Of a DNA stretch of 64,000 bases, positions 35,774 to 48,134 are shown piece by piece. Source of the DNA: Limonium bicolor (taxonomy: Eukaryota > Streptophyta > Magnoliopsida > Caryophyllales > Plumbaginaceae); contig CM041780.1 of the NCBI GenBank assembly GCA_023374045.1, positions 170,372,085-170,436,084 of the forward strand, in the 5' to 3' direction. A model generated the notes under the pieces. It did no database searches. It saw only the letters and a program-made list of their open reading frames with translations, and had not been told where the DNA came from. Made by a program: the position numbers and the translations under genes. How positions within the stretch are numbered: the stretch's first letter is position 1; each line of letters opens with the position of its first letter.

Positions 35774-37410
35774 TGTAACACCCAGTATTTTACCTCTTAA
35801 AAAACAATGAAACAATACGAATCTAACGCCACAAACGGGGATGAAAATGGACTTCAAACGAGTCTTAAAACTAAGAAAAAAGATTTGTTCGACCTTGTGT
35901 TCGGATGTTGACGTTCGGACACAAGTCGAGAGTTTAAAACAATATGTTTGAACTTGTGTCCGGACATTAAAGTTCGGACACAAGTCCAGAGTTAAACCAT
36001 TTGAGAAATCCGAATGTCCAAACTTGTGTCCGGACGTTGAAGTACGGACACAAGTCGAGAGTTAAAACATAAGAAGTCCGAACATGTGTCCGAACACAAG
36101 TTCCGATAAAACCCCAAGTACGTGGTCCGAACATTGGTCCGGACATGTAAGTTTGGACTAATATCGAGACTTACACTCTAGACTCATCCTCGCATGTTGT
36201 TTGAACATGTAAGTTCAGATAGATACTTGGACATCACTAATGTTGTGAAAAAACTGAAGAGTTCTCGGAGCCTATCCGAACATGTATGTCCGGACAGAGG
36301 TTCGGACAAGTCCAATTTTACGAAAACACAACGAAAACAACTTTGAGAAATGCACATTAATATCACAATCTTAATTGCAATTGATGATGAATTATCCATA
36401 AGCACGTATGGCAAAAGTATAACACAAAACTACAGCGGAAAAATAATTCAAAACTAAAGTGTTACCGCCACGCTCAACCCCTTGAATGCTCAGGCTAATC
36501 GCTTAACAATCATTAAAAGTAAATATCCAAACATTGTAATTCCAAACAATGTTTCTCAGCAATAAGTCAATATCCCTATTAACTACGTGGTAGCGTAATC
36601 CCAATCCCAAACTTCAGCAATCCATACCTGCGATCAGAAAACAATATACAAGCAAGAAAGGATCACGCAAATCCGTGAAACTGAGTAAATTCTATCTCAC
36701 CATGTAAAATACATTTTAAAATTCCTTTTGAACATTTAACCAATCGAATAGGAGAAATCATGAGTCAACAACCTCAACCCATTTTCTAGCAAACAATGTT
36801 CATCAGTAAAATCAATAGGGGAGCTTTCATTAGGAAACAACCACAACTTAAACACGGACGATCACCTACGGGACCGTCAAAATACCACCTCACTTTAAGT
36901 CCTTAAGTGTGCACCCCCCATAAGGTACTTCTGACCCAAAGGAGTAGATCATAGAGCTTAACTGTGTTTCACTGTTCACAGTGTAAAGTATGTATACAAG
37001 GTACATAGTATCAACAATTCATATGGAGCCCCTATGGGCCCCATCGACATACACAGTGCACCTAGGGCACCAACAAAGCAACGTTTCTAGTTAAAGGCAC
37101 CTAAAACCATGATAAAATCTCAGGTGACAATTGACAAACCTTAATTGTTAATTCACAACACACGGGAATAATTCTCAATTTCAAAATCCCTAATCAGGGT
37201 TTCAAATCATCTTTCCCAATAATTGAAATCCACACAGTAAATCAGTCATGAGCATAGAAATTTACCTGATTACACACACCACTACGAGGATAGCTCAGCA
37301 GATTCACAAGTAGCCCCCGTCGACGAATTCGGGGTCTAGATTCACAATAACCATTACTCAGAATTCCCCAATTCATGACCAAATTAAATAAGACCTTACT
37401 TAGGTAGAAT
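35774..37410 (-). mobile_element. LTR D fragment (TGTAACACCC end)
   Basis: The left end TGTAACACCCAG follows AAGGG (35769-35773) and is followed at about 36430 by ACAGCGGAA, the pattern seen near the same end of LTRs B and C. A tandem hairpin array fills 35892-36310. The other end was not found; the stretch runs into a hAT terminus at 37411. No coding sequence. Confidence 0.5.
35892..36310. repeat. TTGTGTCCGGACACAAG hairpin array in LTR D
   Basis: Units at about 35892-35926, 35951-35985 and 36021-36055 each have arms ACTTGTGTCCGGAC and GTTCGGACACAAGT around a short loop. Shorter, diverged units follow to about 36310. Unit spacing is about 60-70 bp. Confidence 0.75.
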
Positions 37411-37675
37411 TAGACCTGGCAAAGGTGACCCGAACCAGAAAAACCGACCCGATCCAACCCGATCCGAACCCGAATTTAAACCGAATGATGTGACCAGAAA
37501 TGTGACCCAAAAATCCGAACCGAAGCAGACCAAAACCGAATCAAACCGAAGTTTGATATACCCGAATCCACCCGAACCGAATTCACCCTAACTGAATTGA
37601 CCCGAACCGAATTGACCCGAACCGAATTGACCCGAACTGAATTTACCCGAACCAAATTCACCCAAACTACACATG
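37411..37675. repeat. hAT-like terminus with 15-bp tandem repeats
   Basis: TAGACCTGGCAAAGGTGACCC resembles the outer end of many plant hAT elements. It is followed by a degenerate 15-bp array of GACCCGAACCGAATT type (best at 37560-37660). No matching right terminus was found before the LINE tail at about 37690. Confidence 0.5.
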
Positions 37676-37689
37676 AAACTAGATAAACT

Positions 37690-39641
37690 TCAGTTTTTTA
37701 TATATAATTAAGTACCTTTATTCATAGAATGGAACAAAAGTTCTGTTACATAACGTACCAACAGGAAGACTATTTAGCCGCTTGCTAAAACCCCATTATG
37801 TCCTGCCCTGTGCTTGCCTCATTAAAACCTTTATAGCAAAACCCAGTGGGAAAAAAGTTATAAAGGAAAAAGAGTACAAGACACAAGGGCTAACAAAATA
37901 CTCTACAAATACAATAGATCTTCCTTTAAGTTTGCTGAATTTAGAAACAGCTCATATGAGATGGGGAAGTCAGGCCACCAGCCTTTCATCCATCTCCATA
38001 CTCCTCGCTTCGCCTCATTTACTACCCTTTCAGCCGAGGGTGTCTCTTCATGAAATATCACATCATTTCGCATCTTCCATATACTCCACACACCATAGAA
38101 GAGTGTTGATCTCCACATCTTCTTTGCTTTCTTATGCAGCCTAATACTCAACCAGTCTGCCAGGATTAGACTCGGCGTTTCCCTGAAGGTAAAACTTATT
38201 TTCCACCAATCGATCAATCGGTTCCATACTTGCAAAGCAAACTCACAAAAAAATAGAAGGTGTGTCACTGATTCCATGCACTGTCGACATAAGGGGCACC
38301 ACACATGTCCGATTGGGATAATGTCCCTTTCAAACAACATATCACGGGTTACTAATTTTTCATGCACCACAAACCACATAAGAATTTCGATTGTCGGTTC
38401 AGCCACATTAATCCACACGCATTTGCTAGGGTCAGGGACCGACTCATCTGTACTATCACATTTTACCAGGTTTCTGTATAGCCCACCTGTGGAAAAGCCA
38501 TCCTTCAAATTGTTCCAGACTATAATATCTTCTTCGCCCGACAACAGTGACCGATTTTGCAACACGTCAAATAGCGCACTTTCCATCACTGTTTCATACC
38601 TGAAGAGATTTCTCCTCCATGTCGGTCTCCACGACCAGGTTCCATCTTCCCAAGCTCCAAAGTCGGCGATCATTCCTTCTTTCTGGTTGCTTAGCATATA
38701 GAGCCGTGGGAACGTACTACTCAGGGCTTGATTGCCCAGCCATTTGTCGCTCCAGAAAGCAACTTTTGTACCGTCACCAATCTGATATGAGATATTCTCA
38801 TCGAGCAGGCGTTGGATGTTGTCGTCATTCAGCTTGGTTGCACATACCACTCCCGACCAAATCCCTCTGAAATTCCAAATTCGTCGAACGCCCATGTCTG
38901 ACGACAGGCCCCCATCTTGACCATATATATTTTCAATAACTTTGCGCCAGAGGGAGTGCCCATCACTCAGAATCGCCATCTCCACTTGGCTAGCATACAT
39001 CTGTTTTTCACATGTAAGTTCATAACACCCAGACCACCATCCAATTTTGGTTTTGTCAATCTTTCCCAAGCTACCGGTACCAAAAAATGTTTTTTATCCT
39101 TACCCCAGAAAAATCGTCTTTGGATGGCAATTAGCTCATTGCGCACTTTATCAGGAATAACAAAAAGGCTTGAGTAATATAGGGGAATAGAATCCATTAC
39201 CGATCGTACTAGCACACTTCTCCCAGCCTTCGACAGGGAGGTACACTTCCAATTTGCTAGTTTGGATTCAATCTTGCGCACCACTAGCTTCCATGTTTCC
39301 GAATTCTTCATTCTTGCACCAAGGGGAACGCCCAAATACACTGTTGGCAATTTTCCAACCATTTCCTCTTCTTCCGGTGTAGTATTCACACAGTAACCCA
39401 CTGTTTTTTCCAGATTAATCCGCAGGCCGCTTGAGCTAGCAAAACATATTAGGATCCGCCTTAGTTGTGTAATTTCCTCTCTACTTACTTTGGTAAACAG
39501 CATGGTGTCATATGCGAATTGCAAGTGTGTTAGGGTAACACCTTGCATTCCAATTTGTAACCCGGTAAAGTTATCCTTCTGTTTAAAATTAATATTAAAA
39601 ATATTGTCATCCAATTTGATTATGTATAACCAATAAAACAT
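37690..39641 (-). mobile_element. 5'-truncated LINE (non-LTR retrotransposon)
   Basis: Minus-strand reverse transcriptase C-terminal half and zf-RVT region, followed by an untranslated tail ending in an A-rich stretch near 37695 (TATATATAAAAAAC in the minus reading). The 5' part of the element is missing; recognisable LINE coding begins around 39580. Confidence 0.88.
37903..39641 (-). pseudogene. LINE reverse transcriptase / zf-RVT remnant
   Basis: In the first frame (39641-38967) the text GLQIGMQGVTLTHLQFAYD is the region that normally reads FADD, so one catalytic aspartate is replaced by Tyr. SSGLRINLEKT, YLGVPLG, WKCTSLSKAGRSVLVRSV and RRFFWG..K follow, all usual for plant L1-type RT. A frameshift near 38975 leads into a second frame (to 37903). 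That frame carries a zf-RVT domain, CPLCRQCMESVTHLLFFCEF with a C-x2-C-x7-H-x4-C pattern, and the usual WSIWKMRNDVIF tail. Loss of the catalytic residue, the frameshift and 5' truncation make it inactive. Confidence 0.88.
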
Positions 39642-40445
39642 ATAAACTTTTCAGTTAATAAATATACTAACCACGACTGATGTGTAGATGTTGAAGAATA
39701 AAGATTACAAAACTTACACCTTACTTAAATAAAGATTACAATATCAAACTTGGGAATGGTTTAAATGTGTATGTGTATATATCATCACATCACTACTTAG
39801 GTTGCTTATCAATACTGAAATACCCCAAATCTAATTAATACCTTAAAACCGATAAATAATGAAGAATTGATCTAGAAACAGATCATTTTAGTTATGCATG
39901 CTAATTTATGCATGCAAATGTTACGTAAATTAATATTATACGCGTGCGCATGCAAACGTCACGTAAAAATAGTCGTTTTACCATAGACGCTAACAGGCAT
40001 AAATTTACTAAACGTGCTAACGTACTCGTACAAACGTTTATGTATGATTATTAACAAGGATTAAACTACTTACATAACTAGCTCGATAGGGAGAGCGTCA
40101 ACAAGGAAAGATTAATACGAATGTGTATACAAACGAGCAACGTAAACATTTACGGATGCCTAAGCATTTATAAATGCAAAAATAAATTGATATACACATT
40201 TAAATAAATATAACAACTTATGTTACAAATATCCTATATACTATGAGGACATAAGAACTCAACAAAGGTCAAAGATACGCACTAAACATCTTAACAAGAA
40301 GAACGTTCGTAAAACGCCTTAAACGTACAATTACGCGCGACCTTGTAATACATGAGTCCTATGACCTTTTAAACTCAAACCAAATGGTCATACCATCATT
40401 ATATGGCTATACTGACATAATCCCCAGGCAATATTTAGTTAATAA

Positions 40446-40860
40446 CGCAAAGTGCTCGGGAGTGCTCACGCACGCCCCTTAAGGCACGAAAGTCCCGGAA
40501 ACACCCGGAAATACTTTATAAGATGAGATAAATAATTATAATTCATTCCAAATGCACCATAACACTTCATTAAACATTTAAGATGAAGTCCTTAAGCTAA
40601 ATTCTCAATTAAACGCAAAGTGCTCGGAGGTACCGTTGGGGGCCCCATAAACCCCCGGGAATGCCCTGAAGAGGTACCGAAGTGGCACGAACTCCTATAT
40701 AATTCATTCTTAGAGTTCCTACCATCATTATTCATCATTATAAAGAGAATGCTAGAGCTACTTTTTCAAAAATACATAAAGTGCTCGGGGGAAATTCTTA
40801 ACGCTCCGTTTTGCCCCGGGAGTGTCCCGATAGCCCGGGAATTGTGTCATGAGTGGATAT
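40446..40860. repeat. Three diverged 165-bp repeats in LTR E
   Basis: CGCAAAGTGCTCGG recurs at 40446 and 40614, and AAAGTGCTCGGGG near 40778. Each is followed by a GC-rich block (CCCGGRA, CCCCGGGA) and then an AT-rich half. Unit lengths are about 168 and 163 bp. Confidence 0.65.
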
Positions 40861-42197
40861 AACCTCATATAACTCAATGTAACACCTTAATATATCATTA
40901 CTGACCATAAACAATGTTTATAAATACTTAGAACTCGTAGCGACTACTTATTTTCCAAAATATCCTTAGAGCACAAAAACGCACCTTCGGGTGCCATAAA
41001 AACGCGTTTTACGCAATTACCTTGAAGTTTTTGAGGAGCCACAAATTGAGAATATTAAATAAGGATGTCTTGACCATCAAAATCAATTAAAGATAGTGCC
41101 AGACTAGTAGCACTAGTGGGGCCGAAATTCTGTTCAAAAAGTAGTATAAAATCAGCATTTTACCTTAGTAACTTTCATCTTTTACCTTGGTATAAATGTA
41201 CCAAATAAATGTTGTAACTTATAACATGTTACAATATGGTCTTAATACAATATAGTGTGACAGAAATCAAATTAAAAATCAACCCCCTCTTAAAATATAA
41301 GTGGCCGTTTTTATTATGGTATATAACTTGTTATACCTTAATTTATGACATAAAAACTTATGAGGTATAGCTCCACATGTTGTATAATATAATGTCAAGT
41401 TAATATAAGTCTAAGAACAGCCCCATGCTGCCGAAAGCCTGCACAAAACAAGGGCATGTTAGCTTGACAAAAGTAAGAATTATAAATGGAAAAAGTTAGA
41501 TCTAGATCTAGGAAATTAATTTGTTATTATAAGAGATCATTCCATGTTTGTCTAAGGCAGCTAACTGCCGATTGAAGAGGCTCAATCAGGCTCCATGACC
41601 GTGTACCTACAAGGGAAAAGAGGAAGACAAATCAACATTGAAAAATCAAAAGAACTAAACATACCTAACTTACCTTGTCCTTTAGTTTCCATGATTTATT
41701 CCACATTGCCTTGTCTCTTCACATGGCCGAAAGTTTCCTTGTTTGAAGGGATTTTGGAGCCTGAAAATCAAAAGAAAAACAATTAACAAAGTCATGACCT
41801 AACATACCATATGATGATGTCTAAAATAAACAAATCAAATTCCAATTCCTAGCTTAACTATACGGTTGCATTTCCATTCCCTTCACTCCTTGCAACCGGT
41901 GGTGGTGATAAGTGTCCAAATGAGCATGATTTATAGGTGTATTTCATATATAATATTAGCACTTTTCTTGCTCATTTCTCCACTTCGGTTAGTTTTCCTC
42001 TAGTTTATGTTTTATTGTTTATCTCACAAATTTATTGGTTTAACATGAGGAAAACCAAGCTGGGAGTAAAGTAGATAAAGAGACGAACGCATAGACGCAA
42101 ACGGCTCAGAAAACGGACTTATAACGAAGAATGTAGAGCCAGTTGAAGATTGTTATATATTTGTATAATATATATAATAACGCACGGACAACCGCGG

Positions 42198-42580
42198 AGG
42201 CGGACGTGAGAGAGGCTACCGCCTCTGAAGAAGGCGGACGTGAGAGAGGCTACCGCCTCTTAAGGAGGCGGACGTGCTCGCGGTCATCATAGAGGCTACC
42301 GCCTCTTAAGGAGGCGGACGTGACACACACAACCGCCTCTGAAACAGGCGGACATATAAGAGGAGACCGCCTCTAAAACAGGCGGACGAGGCATAGAGTA
42401 CCGCCTCTAAACAGGCGGACAAGAGACAGAAGACCGCCTCGCGGTCAGGACAGAGGGAACCGCCAAATAACAGGCGGACAACATACAGAGGACCGCCTCC
42501 TTAACAGGCGGACAAGACACATGGAACCACTGGTTAATTGGCGGACAGCACAGAGAGGACCGCATGTTATCTGGCGGTCG
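42198..42580. repeat. CCGCCT/AGGCGG hairpin array in solo LTR F
   Basis: About nine units of roughly 30-50 bp repeat ACCGCCTC, a 4-7 base loop, and AGGCGGAC. Loops differ (TGAAGA, TTAAGG, TGAAAC, TAAAAC) while the 6-bp arms stay complementary. The array ends about 180 bp upstream of the TATA box. Confidence 0.8.
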
Positions 42581-42759
42581 TGTATAAATGTTCCGGAGCT
42601 TATCGTCTTCGCCGTCTTCTGCAACTCGCCCGTCCACTGTCTGCCTGCATTAATGAGCCTCTTATCCATCTACTCCTCATCACGCGTGAGGTCTGTCCCC
42701 TGCGCAATCAAAGAGCAACAGTTAAACAAAATCGTACGGAGCTTCTTCTCCTCTGCCTC

Positions 42760-42767
42760 TATATAAA
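42760..42767 (+). promoter_or_regulatory. TATA box of solo LTR F
   Basis: TATATAAA in a TC-rich context, placed as expected between U3 and R. It supports plus orientation. Confidence 0.5.
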
Positions 42768-44046
42768 CCGACGCCCCTTCTGCAAATAAAATCAACTCCC
42801 TTCCTCCGAATCCAAATTGTTAGTTGTTAGTTGTTATTTGTTATCGTTAGTATTAGACCACACCACGACCACCACCATTCACCTCGTATCCTCCACTTCT
42901 CCATTTTATTTTCATTCTACATTTCCCCACGAAGCAGAAACATTATAAGAAGTACAGAAGAAAAGGGAGCTGGAGCAGAAGCGAATCGCAGTCCAGTCTC
43001 CGCCGACAGTCTCCAAATTAATGGCTATTTCTGTTCCCTTTTTATTACTGTTAATGTCTAAGTGATTTTATTCGTATCCTAGGATGTGGGTTTGTTCCTA
43101 AATAATCCAGACTTATTATTAATACCAAGTTTGCTTATAAATATTTGTTTTGTCTCTCTAAATTATTAAATGCTTAATAACTGATCATTTTTATGCATTT
43201 ACGGTTTCTCTTATTTCAATGATTTTGTAAATCTGAGAATAGACCACAAGAGAGATAAACGTTAGATTTTATACTCCTTGATTAGCAGATAAAATCCATC
43301 GCTGTTATAAAAGGAATTCTCACTTAAAGCTAATTAATGATTTTAGACTTCTTCTGATTGCAAGAGTCTATTGAATTAATTAAGAGTTGTCCTTATCTAT
43401 GATTTAGGAAGGCCACAAGATAAATTCTTAACAGACAAATAAGAGCAAATTAGGATTATAATTATTGTCTGTAAAATAAATATTTATCACCTGTTTCACT
43501 TATTAAACTTGTTTTAATTCCTTTCAGCAAATATTGTTAAATGCTTATTCTGACAAAATACTGCATTTATTTGGTAGCTATCAATATATGATTTTGAGAT
43601 AGTTAGAGTACCACAAAGGAATTAATCTTGGTATTTACACTCCGGATTGAGCAGGAAAATACTAAGGCTATTAATAGGAGTTCGTAACTGACAATTATTA
43701 ACTCTAATAGACAATAAATATTTGAGACACGGTTATGAATTTGTTTAAGTAATTTAGGAAATTCCCCCGCTATCCTAGGATACCTTTTTCCGTCCATTTA
43801 CTTATTTCACTTTATTTTACTGTTTTTATTATTTCCGCTCTGTTCCTAAAAATCAAGCTTGCCTCCGGCTAAACCCCAATTTACATTTTATGCACTTTTA
43901 TTTATCTTTTTGTACATTTACTAAACTGGATAATTAATTAGACAGTTGCGAAGTCTCTGTGGATACGACCTTGTTGTACTACAAAGATTGGGTTCACTGC
44001 CCATAGTTAGCAAGATAGTTTAACTACTATTTTGCCCAACAGGTGG

Positions 44047-46322
44047 TAAGCTCTTCTCCTCTCATTTTCATCTTCTTCATTTGAAGCTCTTAAGTCCATT
44101 AATGAAGGTTTAACTTCTATCTTCATTTCTATGTTAATTTCCTAGCATTTTTCAACAAGTCTTGAAGCAAAAATCTTCCTAGTATTCATACAAGATTTCG
44201 GCACCAATTATTCTCCAAGGAAGTTGTCTTGAATCAACACTAATTCAAGGAACATCCAAGATCATCTTAAGGTATTTTCATGCTTGAAAATCCTTAAGAC
44301 ACATTTCATGTGTATCCAAAATTCTACATCTTCTAAGGCTATTTTCTTCAACAATTTCGTGAAGGAAAATTGGTTCTCCATTAATCCTAGGAGTGCCGAA
44401 AATCTAAGGAGAAAAGCTTAAGGTAAATCCTTGGAAAACTACTTATAAATCTACTTAAGATCTTTGTTAAGATCTTACTCCTAAACCCCTTCCTCTAATG
44501 CATAAGAACCGAAGAGGAACATCAATTTCCATTGAAGGAAGCTTGGGAAATTCAAGAGGAGTTCAAGTGCTTAATCATCCTTTATTAAGAGTAAGTTTAC
44601 TAAGCCAATCTTTATGTTTTAAGCTTGTTTAAGCTCTTAAAATTGTACAAAAATTATATACACCTTCTTAGGTAATTAAAACCGAAACTATATGGTAATA
44701 CATACCAAAAATATAACTTATAACATATATGGTAAGATTATTACCTTAAGACACATTTTTGTACTACAACAATTATCTATGTTTAGTAATTGTTCATGCC
44801 GAGTTGCCTTGGGAAAATATGCTCCTTTTTGAGCTAAAAATCAATCTAAGACATTACAATAATTTTTACATGAGTTATATGACTCATATGTATTTATGTA
44901 TAATTATTATAAGTTATAAATCAAGTTTTAGAAACTATATGGTAATATATTATTATTGCCGAATTCAAATGGTGAAGAACAGTTTTTAATGAGCTATATA
45001 TGTATATAAATACATACTATGAATTTTGGGTAAGTTAAAAATAATTACTAGTGTTTAAATGACTAGTTTAATAAGTTATGTGGTAAAAATATAATTTTTA
45101 GGAAGTTTGGGGTAAGGAATGTAATTATCGAGAATAGTATGTGTCCTTGGCATAATTATAATATAATTATGATGTAAGAATTAATATTATGAATTTTGGT
45201 TGAATTAAATAAGTGTTTAGTAGTTAAATTAACAAATTATAAAGTTATGGGGCTATTTTGTAATTTTTGGAAAGATTGGTGTAAAACCGAGAATCATATA
45301 AGTTTATGGGTATATTAATGTATTAAGTATGAAATTAGACTTTGGTCAACGTGTTGACCGAAAACTTTGGGTTAAAATGATTTATGACATAAAATAATGA
45401 GTTTATAAAAGTTTTGAGGTGATCATGTAATTTAAGGATGTATAAATGAAAAACCGAATTTTGTATGGGGCGAAATCATAATTTGTAGAAATATAAGTGT
45501 CCACTTGGTTATTAAGGAAATTAAATATTAAAACTATAGTTTATAAGTGAATATATAAATTATATAAAGTTTTTGGGGTTAAAATGTAATTATAAGAAGT
45601 TACTTGTCAAAACCGAAAGGTTAAGGGTTGATTTGGTAATTTATAATAGTTAAGGTGTTCAAATAATAATTACCGAATTTATAGTGGTGGTTTAGTGAAT
45701 TAATTAATTAAGGAAATGAAACTATGTAATATAATGTATTTTGGAGTATAATGTAAACTTATGAAATAAATGAGGTTATAATATAATAACCGAAAAGTAT
45801 GATGCATTTATGAAATTAAAACTAAATGTTATATAAGTACAATTAATTTATTTGTAAAGGAATAATGCAATTTGGAGTTAGTTTGTAATTAATAAAAGAT
45901 ATGGGAAAAATATGCCCATGCATGTCATGTAAATACAATTTGAGAATTTATAAGCGGTTATGTTATTTAGACAAGTATAATCATGTATCATAAATAATAC
46001 ATGTGTATAAAACTTATACAGTTAAGATTTTCAAGTAAATCAAAAAGGAAATGAATATAAGGGATTATGGAATTAAAACTATGGGTTATATAGTTATAAG
46101 GAATTTAATTGTAACCAATAAATATTATTTATCGTTAAGTGGAGAATAACAAAGAAATTATAAGAATATTATGTCCATGTGTGACATATAAATATATTGG
46201 AGAAATTATGAAGTTGTTATGTCATTTAGACAATTATAAAACATGTAACATAAATGGTACATGAATACATATTTATATACATTAAAGGATTTAAAAATAA
46301 ATCAAAAGAAATAACAAATAAG
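44047..46322 (+). mobile_element. LTR E, middle segment
   Basis: AT-rich LTR sequence between solo LTR F and the hAT element. Reading frames are short and incidental. Repeated 'gtaatt..gaaaccg' type phrases occur but no clear array. Confidence 0.45.
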
Positions 46323-46330
46323 TTATACAT

Positions 46331-47312
46331 TAATGGTGGCCATCGGGTCCGGTTCTACCCGGAACCGGCGGTTCTACCCGGAACCGATTGGAACCGGAAC
46401 CGGCCGAGAACCGGTGGGAACCGGAACCGAACCGCCTCAGCCGGTTCCGAATACGAATACATGTTTTAAGATTCGGGCCTGAACCGGGCCCGGAACCGCT
46501 TGGAACCGCCTGGAACCGTCGTCGGATTCGGAACCGGGAACCGCAACCGGTGGAACCGGAACCGGAACCGCCCCGGAACCGGTTGAAGTTACCATTGGAA
46601 TCGGGCCAAAAGGACGTCGTTTTGGGTCTCGGGCGCGCACTCCTCTGAAGAAAATAGCCGTTAGATCCCAAGCACGCGCATTGCAATATGAAGGCCAACA
46701 TGATGATTGGTATGAGATGAATGGGGATAACACCACTTAGGACTTCTATCTTGTAATATTTTAGAATGTATTAGTAATTTAGTATTACTTTCTTTCCTTG
46801 TAATCTTTTTTTAAAGACGTGCAAATTGAAATCATGTAACCTCTTAGTAGCTGTACTCTTTTTCCTTATTAGGGTTTTCCCAATGGGGTTTTACCTAATA
46901 AGGTTTTAATGAGGTAGTGAATCATATAATAAAATTCTCTTTGTTCCTTATTTTTTGTAAATTCAATAAAAATTCCTAAGTCTTTGTTTCTTATACATTT
47001 AAGATTATAAACCTGAAGAATAACCTATCTAGGAGTAAAGTGGATGAAATGAGCAACGTGTGCGCTCAAACGGATCTCAAATCAGAGCTAAAACGAAGCA
47101 ACTGGAGCCGATCGAATATTTCCAGAACCGCTCCGGAACCGGTCGGAACCGATCAGAACCGGAACCGGCCGGAACCGGTTTTTTGACCGAATCCGAAGCG
47201 AATCCAGATTTCAGAACCGGAACCGGAACCGCCCAGACCGGTTCCGAATATGAATACACATTTTCCGGAACCGGAACCGGAACCGGTGGAACCGGACCCG
47301 TGGCCACCATTA
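46331..47312. mobile_element. hAT element with GGAACCGG arrays
   Basis: Terminal inverted repeats TAATGGTGGCCATCGGGTCC and GGACCCGTGGCCACCATTA flank a 982 bp element with a perfect 8-bp target duplication TTATACAT (46323-46330, 47313-47320), diagnostic of hAT. Both arms consist of degenerate GGAACCGG repeats (46340-46590 and 47110-47300). A matching CCGGTTCCGAATAYGAATAC block lies in each arm in the same orientation. The 0.5 kb centre has no transposase domain that I recognise, so it is non-autonomous. Confidence 0.9.
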
Positions 47313-48126
47313 TTATACATTAAATCATAAGGTAATTAAAAGAAATTACCACACCATATAAGTTTTATAAATTAAGAATACATGATTTGGAAATATATAA
47401 ATACCTTAATTATTAATAAGGTTAAGAGGTTAAAGAAACTACCTAAGTACAAAGAAATAAACCTCACATGAAATAACGAATACAAAATCGTTTCATGAAC
47501 CAATAAAGTTATTATAAGAGGGTAACATAAATTAACACTCTCAGTTAATCCTATTCTAGGACTATGCTTGACCAGACGTTGACCAGGATATATTCAACTA
47601 CATATCTACGGTGAACGGAATGGGATTCTTGCAGCCTGCTGATAAGCCGCAGACTTATCATATTTTATGTGCTATATTTAGTATTATAATTATCTAAATA
47701 AGGTTAAATATATGTTATTTATGTTATATTATGTGTTAAAGTATATTATTTGTACAGACTTATGTTTTTGTGAGTTTTCTGTGCAAGGAATGATTTTCTA
47801 GGCAAAAGTTTAAGTGATGCCGGACTCAATGTCGGATTAATCCTGCACGGCATGAGCATAGATCGGAAAAGGAGCTTTGCCGGATACAATGCCGGGTAGA
47901 TCTCATCCGGCATAAGTGAAGAGTCGCCACGGTTGATCAGACGATGGCAGTTATTGACCGTTGGAGATTTAGCTAGTGCCGGGTGTGATGCCGGGTATCT
48001 TCTACCCGGCATATACACTGTTTCGTGCAAATTTGGCGGTTTCGACCATTAACAGTTGGGCACATTTCCCACGTGTGCTGGCTACTGGTGATCCGGCACG
48101 ACCCGGTAAACGACATTTTGAAGCCC

Positions 48127-48134
48127 TATAAATA
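48127..48134 (+). promoter_or_regulatory. TATA box of TR-GAG-2 5' LTR
   Basis: TATAAATA in CTATAAATAGG context, conserved in all four TR-GAG LTR copies of the window. Transcription would start about 30 bases downstream. Confidence 0.6.

Larger units (their letters stand above)
41906..44041 (+). mobile_element. Solo LTR F
   Basis: The block starts TGATAAGTGTCC and ends TTGCCCAACA, with perfect target duplications GGTGG (41901-41905, 44042-44046). It is 2136 bp with no internal region. A TATA box (42760-42767, TATATAAA) sets plus orientation, and the GCGAAGTCTCTGTGGATACG block near the end resembles the terminal part of Athila/Tat-type LTRs. U3 contains the CCGCCTC hairpin array. No gene. Confidence 0.8.
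39816..47636 (+). mobile_element. LTR E, plus-oriented, with nested insertions
   Basis: It begins TGAAATACCCC, the 5' terminus of this LTR group in plus orientation, preceded by AATAC (39811-39815). Without solo LTR F (41906-44041) and the hAT element (46331-47312), about 4.7 kb of AT-rich sequence without genes remains. TR-GAG-2 interrupts it at 47637, and its GGTGTTACA end is not in the window. Confidence 0.55.

Noticed and set aside
37476..37661. Repetitive frame reading NSVRV units
   Set aside because: It is a 15-bp tandem repeat translated; no gene context.
37903..39069. 388-codon frame as a host gene
   Set aside because: It contains RT C-terminal and zf-RVT motifs and continues a LINE reverse transcriptase after a frameshift.
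46388..47323. Several overlapping reading frames rich in Gly, Arg, Pro and Glu
   Set aside because: They are translations of GGAACCGG repeats in a hAT element; similar frames occur on both strands and have no domain.
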